Positions 32,422-41,194 are shown, numbered from the stretch's first letter. The stretch is DNA of 64,000 nucleotides from an uncultured Eubacteriales bacterium (GCA_905210485.1 CAJLXA010000001.1:1-64000); one strand, 5' to 3'. Made by a program: numbers and translations. The notes: generated from the letters alone by a model not told the origin.

Positions 32422-33276
32422 TTATTTCAACACCTTGGCAAGGAAAGAACGCGTACGTTCCGCCTGCGGATGATCGAAGACCTCGGCCGGCGTTCCTTGT
32501 TCAAGAATCATTCCGTCATCTATAAACAGTACGCGGGACGCCACTTCACGGGCAAAACCCATTTCATGCGTTACAATGACCATGGTCATTCCCTCATCTG
32601 CGAGTTCACGGATAAGATCCAACACTTCGCCGACCATTTCGGGATCAAGCGCCGACGTCGGTTCGTCAAACAGAATGACCTTCGGATTCATCGCCAATGC
32701 CCGTACAATGGCAATACGCTGTTTCTGGCCGCCGGAAAGCGTGGAGGGATAAACGTCTGCCTTATCCTCAAGACCGATACGCGAAAGAAGCTCCATGGCA
32801 CGTTCGCGCGCCACGCGAACGGTTTCGGCATTTTTTTCGGGAACGGGCATTTTTTCTATCGGTTCAAGATGAAAAATACGGCGGAAAGCATTTCCTATGC
32901 CGATGAAGAAATTCCCGATCAGCGCTTTGCTTCTGCTTTTTTTCGCGATGGTGACCGGCGCAAGCATAATGTTCTGAATAACCGTCTTGTTGTTGAACAG
33001 ATTGAACTGCTGAAACACCATACCGATCTTGCGGCGGTGAAGGTTAATATCCACCTTCATGTCGGCGAGGTCTTCGCCCTCAAACAGAATCGAGCCGCCC
33101 GTCGGGTCTTCCATGCAGTTGAGACAGCGCAGAAACGTGGATTTCCCGCAACCGCTGGGACCGATCACGGCAATGACTTCCCCTTTATGCACATCAATAT
33201 CAATACCTTTCAGAATTTCGTTTTCTCCGAAACTTTTTCTGAGTCCCTGTACCGATAGCAAAACTTCGTCTTTCAT
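32422..33276 (-). CDS. Amino-acid ABC transporter ATPase (GlnQ family)
   Basis: A 284-residue ATPase of a polar amino-acid importer. Walker A GPSGCGKST, Q-loop VFQQFNLF, signature LSGGQKQRIAI, Walker B VILFDEPTSALD and H-switch VTHEMGF are intact. Relative to typical GlnQ (about 240 residues) there is an insert of about 38 residues between the Q-loop and signature (LIGNFFIGIGNAFRRIFHLE...), which I recall in some Clostridia and which may contact the permease. It starts one base after the permease stop, so it is translationally coupled. Confidence 0.93.
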   Translation of the reverse strand: MKDEVLLSVQGLRKSFGENEILKGIDIDVHKGEVIAVIGPSGCGKSTFLRCLNCMEDPTGGSILFEGEDLADMKVDINLHRRKIGMVFQQFNLFNNKTVIQNIMLAPVTIAKKSRSKALIGNFFIGIGNAFRRIFHLEPIEKMPVPEKNAETVRVARERAMELLSRIGLEDKADVYPSTLSGGQKQRIAIVRALAMNPKVILFDEPTSALDPEMVGEVLDLIRELADEGMTMVIVTHEMGFAREVASRVLFIDDGMILEQGTPAEVFDHPQAERTRSFLAKVLK

Positions 33277-33277
33277 A

Positions 33278-33991
33278 TCAGGCCGCCTTTCTGTCGCTCT
33301 TGGCAAACGCTTTTTCAATCAGTTTTATCATCAGCGTTATGAGAAGGACGAGAACGATATAAATCATTGCCATAAAGAGGTACGGCATGACCTTTTCATA
33401 GTTTTTACTGCCGATGGCGCTGAGCGCGGTATACAGGTCGTACACCGTGATAAAACTGAGTACGGACGTTTCCTTTATCAGCGTGATGAACTCATTGCCG
33501 AGCGTGGGAAGAATATTCTTTACCGCCTGCGGGATCACGATTTTCATCATAGTGGTAGCGTAGCCGAGGCCGAGCGCACGACCGGCCTCCATTTGTCCCT
33601 TATCCACCGAATTGATGCCGCTTCGCATGATTTCCGATACATAAGCGCCGCTGTTCATGCCGAAGACCGTAATACCGACATTGATCGCCGCGACGCCGCG
33701 CACGCCGAGCGCGGGAAGAAGAACGTAATAAGCAATCAACAATTGCACCACCATTGGCGTACCGCGGAAAAGCGCGACATAGACCGTGCAGATCTTATCC
33801 AGCACGCGCGGTACGGTTTTATATTTCGGCATGACCTTGACGATGGCAATCAGCGTACCGATCAGTATACCGATAACAAGGCCGAGAACGGCGATTTTCA
33901 CCGTATTCCACAGCCCCGTCAGAAACAGTTTTTTATAAAACTCGCCGGACAGCGTTTCCCAGAATACCTGCCACTTTGAACCCCAATTCAT
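33278..33991 (-). CDS. Amino-acid ABC transporter permease
   Basis: A 237-residue HisM/GlnP-type permease with five or six helices. The EAA loop is visible as GQMEAGRALGLGYATTMMKIVIPQA, and YVALFRGTPMVVQLL is the other family signature. It lies between the binding protein and the ATPase. The ATG at 33991 follows GAGG by 5 bp. Substrate specificity cannot be read from sequence. Confidence 0.93.
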   Translation of the reverse strand: MNWGSKWQVFWETLSGEFYKKLFLTGLWNTVKIAVLGLVIGILIGTLIAIVKVMPKYKTVPRVLDKICTVYVALFRGTPMVVQLLIAYYVLLPALGVRGVAAINVGITVFGMNSGAYVSEIMRSGINSVDKGQMEAGRALGLGYATTMMKIVIPQAVKNILPTLGNEFITLIKETSVLSFITVYDLYTALSAIGSKNYEKVMPYLFMAMIYIVLVLLITLMIKLIEKAFAKSDRKAA

Positions 33992-34063
33992 AAATACCTC
34001 TTCTAACGCGAAAATTTTCCCACAAGAATTTTGTGGGAAAATTCCGTATTTCACATTGCAATC

Positions 34064-34918
34064 TTATTTATTGAGTGCTTTTGCAATCGCTTCTGCCGGA
34101 GCAGAGTCCACGATTACCGCATAGATGTTGCCGTTGATCATGTCGTTCGCGGCATCGACCGCCGTTGTATAACCTTTGCCCGTGATGTTCGGGAAGCCGT
34201 CGAATCCCCAGTCTTCGTCGCCGTTGATGTAAAGGCCGCCCGTTGTGCCGGTTTGATAGCCGACCGTTTTGCCGGTGAGACCCTTCAGAACTTTCTCCAC
34301 ATCGGCAACCGTTTTGCATTCGTCGAAATCGGTGCATTCTGCGGGAACGATCAGTTTCTGAGAAGCTTCGTAATAGTTATCGGTAAAGTCATAGGAAACT
34401 TTGCGGCTTTCGCTTGCCGTGATGCCCGCCATACCGATATCCGCATAGCCGGCGTCGACCTGCGTGAAGATCGCGTCAAATTCGATATTCTTGATAACCA
34501 GCGTCAGACCCTTTTCTGCCGCATAAGCCGCCGCGATCTCAATGTCAAGGCCGTATGCTTTGCCGTCGTCGCCGAGATATTCAAACGGTTCAAACGGGCA
34601 GTTGGTCGCTACAACGAGGTTTTCGGCAGTGTTGGTCACATCGCCGGTGGATACGGCATAGCCGACTTTCGTGCCTTCGCCCTTGAAATATTTGTCAACA
34701 TATTTGTCAAACTCGCCGTTGCCTTTGATTTTGGTAAGGAACGCGTTGAAATCCGACTGCAGTTCCGTGTTGCCTTTTTTCACAACAAACGCGTACTGTT
34801 CATCGGTCAGCTTTACGTCAATCACCTTGACTTTCGTGGTGTTGCCGCAGGAGGTGAATGCCACCGCCAGAGAGAGTGCCATAACGGCCGTAAGAATGAA
34901 TGCAAGAATCTTTTTCAT
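34064..34918 (-). CDS. Amino-acid ABC transporter substrate-binding lipoprotein (permuted)
   Basis: A 284-residue lipoprotein with signal MKKILAFILTAVMALSLAV and lipobox FTSC. The SBP family 3 domain begins at about residue 100 (NLVVATNCPFEPFEYLGDDG, then DIEIAAAYAAEKG and FDAIFTQVDAGYADI). The 70 residues before it (VIDVKLTDEQYAFVVKKGN...FDKYVDKYFKGEG) resemble the stretch that normally ends this family. The order is therefore circularly permuted relative to GlnH/HisJ, a form I recall from some gut Clostridia. First gene of the operon, with a perfect promoter at 34978-35006. Confidence 0.9.
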   Translation of the reverse strand: MKKILAFILTAVMALSLAVAFTSCGNTTKVKVIDVKLTDEQYAFVVKKGNTELQSDFNAFLTKIKGNGEFDKYVDKYFKGEGTKVGYAVSTGDVTNTAENLVVATNCPFEPFEYLGDDGKAYGLDIEIAAAYAAEKGLTLVIKNIEFDAIFTQVDAGYADIGMAGITASESRKVSYDFTDNYYEASQKLIVPAECTDFDECKTVADVEKVLKGLTGKTVGYQTGTTGGLYINGDEDWGFDGFPNITGKGYTTAVDAANDMINGNIYAVIVDSAPAEAIAKALNK

Positions 34919-34977
34919 GATGTTTTCCCCTTTGTCGTATTTGTGGAACGCTTCGGCGTTCTTTGTTTGATGGCACT

Positions 34978-35006
34978 ATTATAGCGCATATTTTTTCACT
35001 TGTCAA
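34978..35006 (-). promoter_or_regulatory. Promoter of the amino-acid ABC operon
   Basis: Minus strand: TTGACA (35001-35006), 17 bp, TATAAT (34978-34983), a full consensus match. Confidence 0.8.
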
Positions 35007-35053
35007 GCATTTTTATTCATGTTTTTGAAATTTGTGTAGATTGGCAAATGCAT
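35003..35053 (-). CDS. Possible 16-residue frame upstream of the ABC operon
   Basis: ATG at 35053 with a strong AGGAGGTG site; peptide MHLPIYTNFKNMNKNA. Its ribosome site overlaps the stop codon of the frame 35059-35172, and its own stop overlaps the -35 box of the ABC promoter. Translation is suggested only by the ribosome site. Confidence 0.2.
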   Translation of the reverse strand: MHLPIYTNFKNMNKNA

Positions 35054-35058
35054 AATAT

Positions 35059-35172
35059 TCACCTCCTGCCGCATTGTGCAATATGTACACGCATTTCGAT
35101 AAATCGCATGCGCAGCGATGTTTCTGCGCTTTTCGGCAATACATCGCATGCATATTTAGTCGCATTATTCAT
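35059..35172 (-). CDS. Possible 37-residue small protein
   Basis: ATG at 35172; the peptide runs MNNATKYACDVLPKSAETSL and ends in an Arg-rich tail. A GCAGGAAC sequence upstream is a moderate ribosome site. It lies between the antiporter terminator and the ABC operon promoter, in a stretch with four GCATGC sites. No family is known to me; it may be a fossil. Confidence 0.25.
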   Translation of the reverse strand: MNNATKYACDVLPKSAETSLRMRFIEMRVHIAQCGRR

Positions 35173-35211
35173 CTTTGACGTTCCTGCATATTGTGCATAA
35201 ATATTGCATAT

Positions 35212-35251
35212 AAAAACCACGGCATGCAAACAAGCGGTTCGCATGCCGCGG
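35212..35251 (-). terminator. Terminator of the CPA2 antiporter
   Basis: On the minus strand CCGCGGCATGC pairs with GCATGCCGTGG and is followed by TTTTTAT. Confidence 0.8.
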
Positions 35252-35264
35252 TATAGTCATATAA

Positions 35265-36500
35265 TCAGGCGGTAGGGGCGGTTACAGAAAAATCGGCGCC
35301 GCGGCAGATCTTTTTCAGAAGAATCGGCGTCAGAAAACTGGTCAGCACAATCAGGATAACGACAAACGGCAGAATCGTTTCGGCGACAAGGCCGTATTCG
35401 ATACCTTTTTGTACGCAGACGAGCGCCACCTCGGCGCGCGCCATCATACCGACGCCGACGGCGCAGGATTCACGCATACTGTAACCGAAAATGCGGGAAG
35501 AAAGCGCGCAGCCGAGAAATTTGCCGAGGATGCCGGCCAGAATGAAACAGAGTCCGAACAGAACCACCGAGCCGTCCACATGCCCGAATTCGGTGGTGAT
35601 ACCGATATTGCAGAAGAAGACCGGCGTGAAAATCAGGTAGCCCATAGCGTCGGATTTTCCGTCGATATATTTGGCATCGGGGTTGCGGGAAAGGAAAAGT
35701 CCAGCGGCAAAGGCACCCGTAATGTCGGCCACACCGAAACAACGTTCGCTGATATAGGCGAGAAGAAAGCAAAAGCCGAGACTGAACACAGCCATCAGAC
35801 GGTGATGCGGGAACTTACGGTCGAGATAATAAAAGAATTTGTTGGCCAGCATACCGACAACGGCGACAAATACGAAGAAAAGAAGCGTGCGGAGAATAAC
35901 CATCACCGGCGAACCATCCGCGCTGTCTGGCGAACCCTCGCCGCCTTTCATGGCGGCGACGACGGAGAGCACCACCACGCCCACAATATCGTCAAGGATC
36001 GCGGCGGCCACCACCGTTGTTCCCGCCCTGCTGTTGATGCATCCGAGGTCGCGGAGCGTCGCCACGGTAACGCTGACCGAAGTGGCGGTCAGAATCACGC
36101 CGTAAAATACATCGGAAAGAAGCGTCAGCCGATCGACGCCGGAAAAACCGCCGTGGAACAGGGCGGCGGATAAAAATCCGAGTCCCATCGGAACAAAAAC
36201 GCCGAACAGCGTAATAACGATAACGGGAAATCCGACGGAACGGATCTGTTTTATATCGGTTTCAAGACCGGCGGAAAACATAATCAGTACAACGCCGATC
36301 TTGGCAAGGAAACCGAGACCGCCGATTGTTTCGGCCGTCAGAATATCCTGCCCCGGTATGTATCGCAGGCATCCGATCAGAAGTCCGGCCGCCAGCATAC
36401 CGATGACGGCGGGGAGCCCGACGCGCTGGCAGATTTTTGAAAACAATTTGGATAGAATCAGAATCAGTCCCAAGGGGAGAAGTATGGCAAAGTAGTTCAT
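35265..36500 (-). CDS. Cation:proton antiporter (CPA2 family)
   Basis: A 411-residue Na+(K+)/H+ exchanger-like membrane protein with about twelve helices. Motifs: LPAVIGMLAAGLLIG, LIMFSAGLETDIKQI, AAAILDDIVGVVVLSVV with the transport-site DD, FAAGLFLSRNPDAKYID, and MMARAEVALVC. It lacks the C-terminal RCK/TrkA domain of KefC-type proteins. The ATG at 36500 follows GGAAGTG. It is monocistronic, with promoter and terminator. Role: ion and pH homeostasis. Confidence 0.93.
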   Translation of the reverse strand: MNYFAILLPLGLILILSKLFSKICQRVGLPAVIGMLAAGLLIGCLRYIPGQDILTAETIGGLGFLAKIGVVLIMFSAGLETDIKQIRSVGFPVIVITLFGVFVPMGLGFLSAALFHGGFSGVDRLTLLSDVFYGVILTATSVSVTVATLRDLGCINSRAGTTVVAAAILDDIVGVVVLSVVAAMKGGEGSPDSADGSPVMVILRTLLFFVFVAVVGMLANKFFYYLDRKFPHHRLMAVFSLGFCFLLAYISERCFGVADITGAFAAGLFLSRNPDAKYIDGKSDAMGYLIFTPVFFCNIGITTEFGHVDGSVVLFGLCFILAGILGKFLGCALSSRIFGYSMRESCAVGVGMMARAEVALVCVQKGIEYGLVAETILPFVVILIVLTSFLTPILLKKICRGADFSVTAPTA

Positions 36501-36601
36501 GGTTTCACTTCCCGCGGCAAAAGCCGCCGATTTTATAATTTTATATATAATGTAAGAACGCACTGCCGGAGCAGGCATATCCGCAACGGCACATATTTAG
36601 T

Positions 36602-36630
36602 ATTGTATCACTCCCGTTTCCTTTTTGCAA
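36602..36630 (-). promoter_or_regulatory. Antiporter promoter
   Basis: Minus strand: TTGCAA (36625-36630), 17 bp, TACAAT (36602-36607). Confidence 0.65.
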
Positions 36631-36725
36631 TAGTTTCTTCGTTTTTTCTTCACGATTCAATGGGAAACAGAGAAAAATGCCCGCCGCGCCTCTCCGGCGG
36701 TTCCTTACTTTTTTCGGGAAATCCC

Positions 36726-36754
36726 TTGACAATTTTTTTCCCCACAGATATAAT
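36726..36754 (+). promoter_or_regulatory. Alpha-galactosidase promoter
   Basis: TTGACA (36726-36731), 17 bp, TATAAT (36749-36754), a full consensus match. No operator-like repeat is obvious. Confidence 0.8.
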
Positions 36755-36811
36755 AAGGAAGTCAGCATCATCGTTATACGAAAACGCAATATTATGAAAA
36801 GAGGTATCCCT

Positions 36812-38557
36812 ATGCCGAATCTGTACGGAATTGATTTTACTTTCCGCAATCTCCCGGAAAACTACCGCGCCGACCTGACGCCGCTTTCCGATGAAGACGG
36901 TATCAAGCGCATCGGCGTACATTTTGATATACCCGAAAACACGATTCCCGATCCTGTCACGCTGGTTTTTGAAATACCGCTCATCAATATGATGACCGCG
37001 TATTACCCGCTGATCGGGCAGTTCCGCCAGTCGCGGAGTCTGAAGCCGATGTGGATACCCGTCACGGTGGAATCGCGCGTTTCCGGCGGCGAGCCTCTTT
37101 TCTCCGTCATCGGCCACGATGAAAACAACAGTTTCACGTTTACGGTGGACGACGTGAAAACGCCGATCAGAATCTACGCCTCGGTCATTGAAGAAACCGC
37201 CCGTCTGCGTATGAAAGTGGAATTTTTCTATTTCGCTCCCGGTGTTCTGTCCGCATATGACACGGCTCTGCGGCTCGATTTCCGTACCGTTCCGTACACC
37301 GACGCGCTCCACGACGCCGAGGTCTATCTTGCCGAAGTAAGCGGCGCTTCCCCTTGCTATACGCCGGAGGAAGCCACCTATCCTATGTATTCCACATGGT
37401 ATTCCTATCATCAGAAATTCGACACCGAAGCGCTCATTGCCGAATGTCGTGAAGCGACAAAGATGGGCATGCACGCCATCATCGTCGACGACGGCTGGCA
37501 GACAGACGACAATAACCGCGGATATGCCTATTGCGGCGACTGGCAGATCACGCCGAACAAAATTCCCGATATTCACGACCTTGTTTCACGTATTCACGCG
37601 CTCGGCATGAAAGTCATCTTCTGGTATTCCGTTCCGTTCATCGGCAAACATGCCGCGCTGTACCCGCACTTCCGGGATATGCTTCTCGATGATCCGGATA
37701 ACGACTGGGGAATGTTGGATCCGCGCTTCCCCGAAGTACGGGAATTCCTGATCGGAAAATATGTCGAAGCCGTCCGCGACTGGCATCTTGACGGCCTGAA
37801 ACTCGACTTTATCGACTCTTTCGCGCTTTCCTCTTTCTCGAAAAAAGACGATCCGCGCATGGATTACGCCGATCTCTATGCGGCCTGCGACCGTCTCATG
37901 ACCGACGTCCGCACCGCCGTACAGAATGAAAACCCCAAAGTCATGATTGAATTCAGACAGGCCTATATCGGCACGGCTGTCCAGAGTTACGGCAATATGT
38001 TCCGCGTCGGCGATTGCCCGAACGACGCGCTGACCAATCGCCTTTCCGCCATGGATATGCGCCTTGTCATGCATCGCGTGGCCGTGCACTCGGATATGCT
38101 GATGTGGCACCCCGACGACACGGTGGAAAGCGCCGCGCGTCAGCTCCTCAACGTATTTTTCACCGTACCGCAGATTTCCGTACGTCTTTCGGAGATCCGG
38201 CCGGAGCATAAAAAAATGCTCGACCACTATCTTTCCGTATGGACGCAGCACCGCGATGTCCTTTTGTTCGGCAGTTTCCTGCCGGAAGGCGTGGACGGCT
38301 CTTATACTTATCTGCATATGGACGACGAAAACGAAGTCTTCAAGATTGACTTCGGCAAAAACGTCTGCCGCGTCGGCGACAGACGGCCTGTCACTTATCT
38401 GAACGTCACGTCTAAAAAACACATATATCTCGATCTCGTCGATCCCCGTCATGTCACGGTCTTCGCACCCGACGGCACCGTCACGGAAGACCGCGCGTAC
38501 CCGGCCGGTATCCATGTGGTATCTGTGCCGCTTTCCGGCATGATGACCGTGAGATGA
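36812..38557 (+). CDS. Alpha-galactosidase, GH36 type
   Basis: A 581-residue glycoside hydrolase. An N-terminal beta-sandwich (about 1-185) precedes the barrel: TWYSYHQKF, IIVDDGWQTDDNNRGYAYCGDW, the nucleophile aspartate in LDGLKLDFIDSF, and RVGDCPND with the general acid/base. A beta C-terminal domain follows. The enzyme should remove terminal alpha-galactose from raffinose-type sugars or galactomannan. There is no signal peptide, so imported oligosaccharides are the likely substrate. The ATG at 36812 follows AAGAGG; an ATG six codons earlier is in frame but less favoured. Monocistronic under a strong promoter. Confidence 0.88.
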   Translation: MPNLYGIDFTFRNLPENYRADLTPLSDEDGIKRIGVHFDIPENTIPDPVTLVFEIPLINMMTAYYPLIGQFRQSRSLKPMWIPVTVESRVSGGEPLFSVIGHDENNSFTFTVDDVKTPIRIYASVIEETARLRMKVEFFYFAPGVLSAYDTALRLDFRTVPYTDALHDAEVYLAEVSGASPCYTPEEATYPMYSTWYSYHQKFDTEALIAECREATKMGMHAIIVDDGWQTDDNNRGYAYCGDWQITPNKIPDIHDLVSRIHALGMKVIFWYSVPFIGKHAALYPHFRDMLLDDPDNDWGMLDPRFPEVREFLIGKYVEAVRDWHLDGLKLDFIDSFALSSFSKKDDPRMDYADLYAACDRLMTDVRTAVQNENPKVMIEFRQAYIGTAVQSYGNMFRVGDCPNDALTNRLSAMDMRLVMHRVAVHSDMLMWHPDDTVESAARQLLNVFFTVPQISVRLSEIRPEHKKMLDHYLSVWTQHRDVLLFGSFLPEGVDGSYTYLHMDDENEVFKIDFGKNVCRVGDRRPVTYLNVTSKKHIYLDLVDPRHVTVFAPDGTVTEDRAYPAGIHVVSVPLSGMMTVR

Positions 38558-38567
38558 TCCTGATAAA

Positions 38568-38585
38568 TGTAAATATATATTTGCA
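38568..38585 (+). repeat. Post-stop inverted repeat, copy 6 (alpha-galactosidase)
   Basis: TGTAAA-TATATA-TTTGCA, 10 bp after the stop codon; flanking AA/TT extend the stem. Confidence 0.65.
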
Positions 38586-38589
38586 TTTT

Positions 38590-38631
38590 AAAAGAACGGG
38601 AGAAAGCATAATGCTTTCTCCCGTTCTTTAT
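38590..38631. terminator. Bidirectional terminator
   Basis: AAAGAACGGGAGAAAGC and its complement form a perfect 17-bp stem between two convergent genes. Confidence 0.9.
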
Positions 38632-38632
38632 T

Positions 38633-39220
38633 TTATTTCTTTTGCAGATGTTTTTTCTTTTTCGGTTTGACGGCGGAAAATCCGAAGTTGCCTATTTTCT
38701 TCCCGATCTCATAGTACTCGCCGTGGCTATAGGCACAGAGGCCGGCGCGCTCCATATGAAGCTTCCCCTTTTCGTCAAGAAGACTTTCGTCAACCGTCAC
38801 GGCTACAATGTCCGCAAGAAACATATCGTGCGAGCCGAGCGGCACAATATCGGTCACGCGACATTCAAGCGACAAAGGACTTTCCGCAATGGACGGGCAG
38901 GCGACCTCCTCGGACGCGATGCGGGTCAGCCCGCATTTGTCGAATTTATTGACCTTACGCCCCGTAAACATGCCGCAATAGTCCGCGCTCCGCGCAAGCG
39001 ACGCGGTACACAGGTTGATGACAAATTCTTTCTGATTTTTTATAATATCATAAGAATAACGGGTCGGTCTTACCGAAATATAAGTCTTCGGCGGAACGGT
39101 GGAAAGGATTCCCGTCCACGCGATCGTGATGATATTGCTGTTTTCTTCCGTTCCGCAACTGACAAGCGCCGGCGGAAGCGGTGCGAGCATGGCGCCGCCG
39201 CGGAATTTGATACGTCCCAT
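38633..39220 (-). CDS. Flavin reductase family protein
   Basis: A 195-residue FMN-binding split-barrel protein. LPPALVSCGTEENSNIITIAWTG and FVINLCTASLARSADYCG are typical of flavoredoxin-like flavin reductases, which pass electrons from NAD(P)H or ferredoxin to FMN. It ends in a Lys-rich tail. Ribosome site AAAAGG precedes the ATG at 39220. It lies 19 bp downstream of the RNase III gene and is probably co-transcribed with it. Confidence 0.85.
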   Translation of the reverse strand: MGRIKFRGGAMLAPLPPALVSCGTEENSNIITIAWTGILSTVPPKTYISVRPTRYSYDIIKNQKEFVINLCTASLARSADYCGMFTGRKVNKFDKCGLTRIASEEVACPSIAESPLSLECRVTDIVPLGSHDMFLADIVAVTVDESLLDEKGKLHMERAGLCAYSHGEYYEIGKKIGNFGFSAVKPKKKKHLQKK

Positions 39221-39239
39221 GATTTTCGTTCCTTTTCGG

Positions 39240-40235
39240 TTATTTCTTTTTTTCTATGATTGCAAGCACCTTTTCGGACGCGGCCTTTGCCGCGTCTTTT
39301 TTACTGCCGCCTTCTCCCACAGCAAGAACGATGCCGTCGATCGCCAGTTCCGCGCGATAATATCTGACGGAATCGTGCGCGGTCTCCGTATAAGCAAACG
39401 ACATTTTCTTTTTATGCCGGTCGCAGTATTCTTTCAGTCTGGTGCGGGGATGGGAGGCGGGATCGGCGGCGGCCGGCGTTTCCGCAGAATTATTTTGCAA
39501 AAGTTCCGCACAGGCCGCTCTGGCCGCGCTGATCTCCGCTTTTTTTGTATTCGATCCTTCGCCATAATAGGCGCGGCCGTTTACCGTACAGCGAACGCGG
39601 ATACACGGTTCATGCTCCGGCCCCGTGACCGAGACGGTTTCGTATTGCCACGGAATCTTTTTCTGCTGACAGTATTCCTGAAGCAGATTCTTCACATTCT
39701 TCTGCGGCTTCTCCTTGCAAAGGAAAGCGTCGGGATCAAGCATATCGCCGACCACGGCGGCAGTGGCGGCAAAATCCCCTTTCGTATCCATATAAACCGC
39801 GCCCACGATACTTTCAAACAGATCTTCCTTCACCGAAGGCTGCTCCGCGATATGGCGTTCACGGTCACCGCAACTCATGAGAAGATAGCGATGAAGTCCC
39901 AGGCAATCCATACGTTCGGAAAGCATGGACTTATCGCTCATATTGCTCTTGAATGTGGAAAAACTGCCCTCGCCGAACCGCGAAAGAAAACCGCGGTCTT
40001 CCGTGATTTCCCCGTACCGGCGCAAAAGGAGCGTCACTACCGACGCGCCGAGAATACTGTCGCCGCAGAACTCCAGCACTTCGTTTGACGGAAGTTCGAT
40101 TCCGCTTGTCTGCTTTTGCTCATTGGTATAAGAACTACGGCTGAAAGCCTGATAAAGTAAACTTTTGTTTTCAAATTTATAGTTAATTTTTGATTCAATA
40201 TCCCTGACGGCTTCATCGGACAAAAGTTTTTTCAT
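39240..40235 (-). CDS. rnc: Ribonuclease III family protein with two dsRNA-binding domains
   Basis: A 331-residue RNase III. The catalytic signature NEVLEFCGDSI (residues 51-61) and the second acidic pair in DLFESIVGAVYMD (D138, E141) are intact, so dsRNA cleavage is expected. Instead of the usual single C-terminal dsRBD there are two (about 180-246 and 264-328), the second ending GEGGSKKDAAKAASEKVLAII, joined by a Pro/Ala linker. Canonical bacterial RNase III is about 230 residues. The usual smc/ftsY neighbours are missing, so this may be a second, specialised RNase III. The start at 40235 follows AGGAGG. Confidence 0.85.
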   Translation of the reverse strand: MKKLLSDEAVRDIESKINYKFENKSLLYQAFSRSSYTNEQKQTSGIELPSNEVLEFCGDSILGASVVTLLLRRYGEITEDRGFLSRFGEGSFSTFKSNMSDKSMLSERMDCLGLHRYLLMSCGDRERHIAEQPSVKEDLFESIVGAVYMDTKGDFAATAAVVGDMLDPDAFLCKEKPQKNVKNLLQEYCQQKKIPWQYETVSVTGPEHEPCIRVRCTVNGRAYYGEGSNTKKAEISAARAACAELLQNNSAETPAAADPASHPRTRLKEYCDRHKKKMSFAYTETAHDSVRYYRAELAIDGIVLAVGEGGSKKDAAKAASEKVLAIIEKKK

Positions 40236-40384
40236 AGCTACCTCCTGCCGCACAAGAACCGTGGCGGCCGTTTCCTTATTATTCTACCATTGAAACCCGA
40301 CTCTGTCAAGTTTTTCTGCACGGCGCATTTACCAAATTTTTCTCCCCCGCCGTAAGGTTAAAAAGTACGGCAAAGGGAAATACT

Positions 40385-40416
40385 TTTTTCGGAGTGAATT
40401 TGCTCCGAAAAAGGAG
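40385..40416 (+). promoter_or_regulatory. Hairpin over the sigG ribosome site
   Basis: TTTTTCGGAG (40385-40394) pairs perfectly with CTCCGAAAAA (40403-40412), directly against the GGAG ribosome site (40413-40416). A leader hairpin that lowers sigG translation is known in Bacillus subtilis; this looks like the same control. Confidence 0.6.
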
Positions 40417-40420
40417 AAAT

Positions 40421-41194
40421 ATGTATTCGGGCAAAGTAGAAATCTGCGGCGTCAATACGTCTCGTCTGAAAGTACTTTCGGACGAGGAAAAACGCTCGCT
40501 TCTGTTGCGCGCGTCCAAAGGCGACGCCGACGCACGCCGTGAACTGATTTACGGCAATCTTCGCCTTGTCCTCAGTGTGATGCAACGCTTTTCCGGCCGA
40601 CGGGAAGACGTGGACGATCTGTTTCAGGTCGGCTGTATCGGTCTTATGAAAGCCATTGATAATTTCAATGTGGAACTTGACGTCAAATTTTCCACCTATG
40701 CCGTGCCCATGATCATCGGAGAAATACGCCGTTATCTGCGCGACAACAATACGATACGCGTTTCCCGTTCAGTGCGCGATCTGGCCTATCGCGCCCTGCA
40801 GGTACGCGAACGCATCATGAAAGAAACCGGTTGCGAACCGCCCGTTGAAAAGATTGCGGAAGCCCTTGACGCTGACAAAAAAGCGGTCGCCGCCGCCATG
40901 GAAGCCATCGTTGAGCCGGTATCGCTCTATGAAGCGGCCTATAACGACGGCGACGACTCGGTATATGTCATTGACCAGATAAAGGACACGGAGGACAGCG
41001 ACGATAACTGGGTGGAAAATCTCGCGTTGCGGGATGCTTTTGAAAAACTCGGCGAACGCGAAAAAAAGATCATTTCCATGAGGTTTTATCACGGAAAAAC
41101 ACAAATGGAAATTGCCGAGATGATCGGCATCAGTCAGGCGCAGGTCTCACGACTCGAAAAAGGCGCGCTTGAAAAAATACGCAAGGATCTTTGA
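40421..41194 (+). CDS. sigG: Sporulation sigma factor SigG
   Basis: A 257-residue sigma-70-family factor for late forespore genes. The N-terminal KVEICGVNTSRL is diagnostic for SigG. Region 2 (DLFQVGCIGLMKAIDNFN, KFSTYAVPMIIGEIRRYLRDNN) and region 4 (KTQMEIAEMIGISQAQVSRLEK) are complete. The ATG at 40421 follows AAGGAG by 4 bp. Activity is expected to depend on the forespore programme, and translation may be damped by the hairpin just upstream. The upstream neighbour sigE is not in the window. Confidence 0.97.
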   Translation: MYSGKVEICGVNTSRLKVLSDEEKRSLLLRASKGDADARRELIYGNLRLVLSVMQRFSGRREDVDDLFQVGCIGLMKAIDNFNVELDVKFSTYAVPMIIGEIRRYLRDNNTIRVSRSVRDLAYRALQVRERIMKETGCEPPVEKIAEALDADKKAVAAAMEAIVEPVSLYEAAYNDGDDSVYVIDQIKDTEDSDDNWVENLALRDAFEKLGEREKKIISMRFYHGKTQMEIAEMIGISQAQVSRLEKGALEKIRKDL

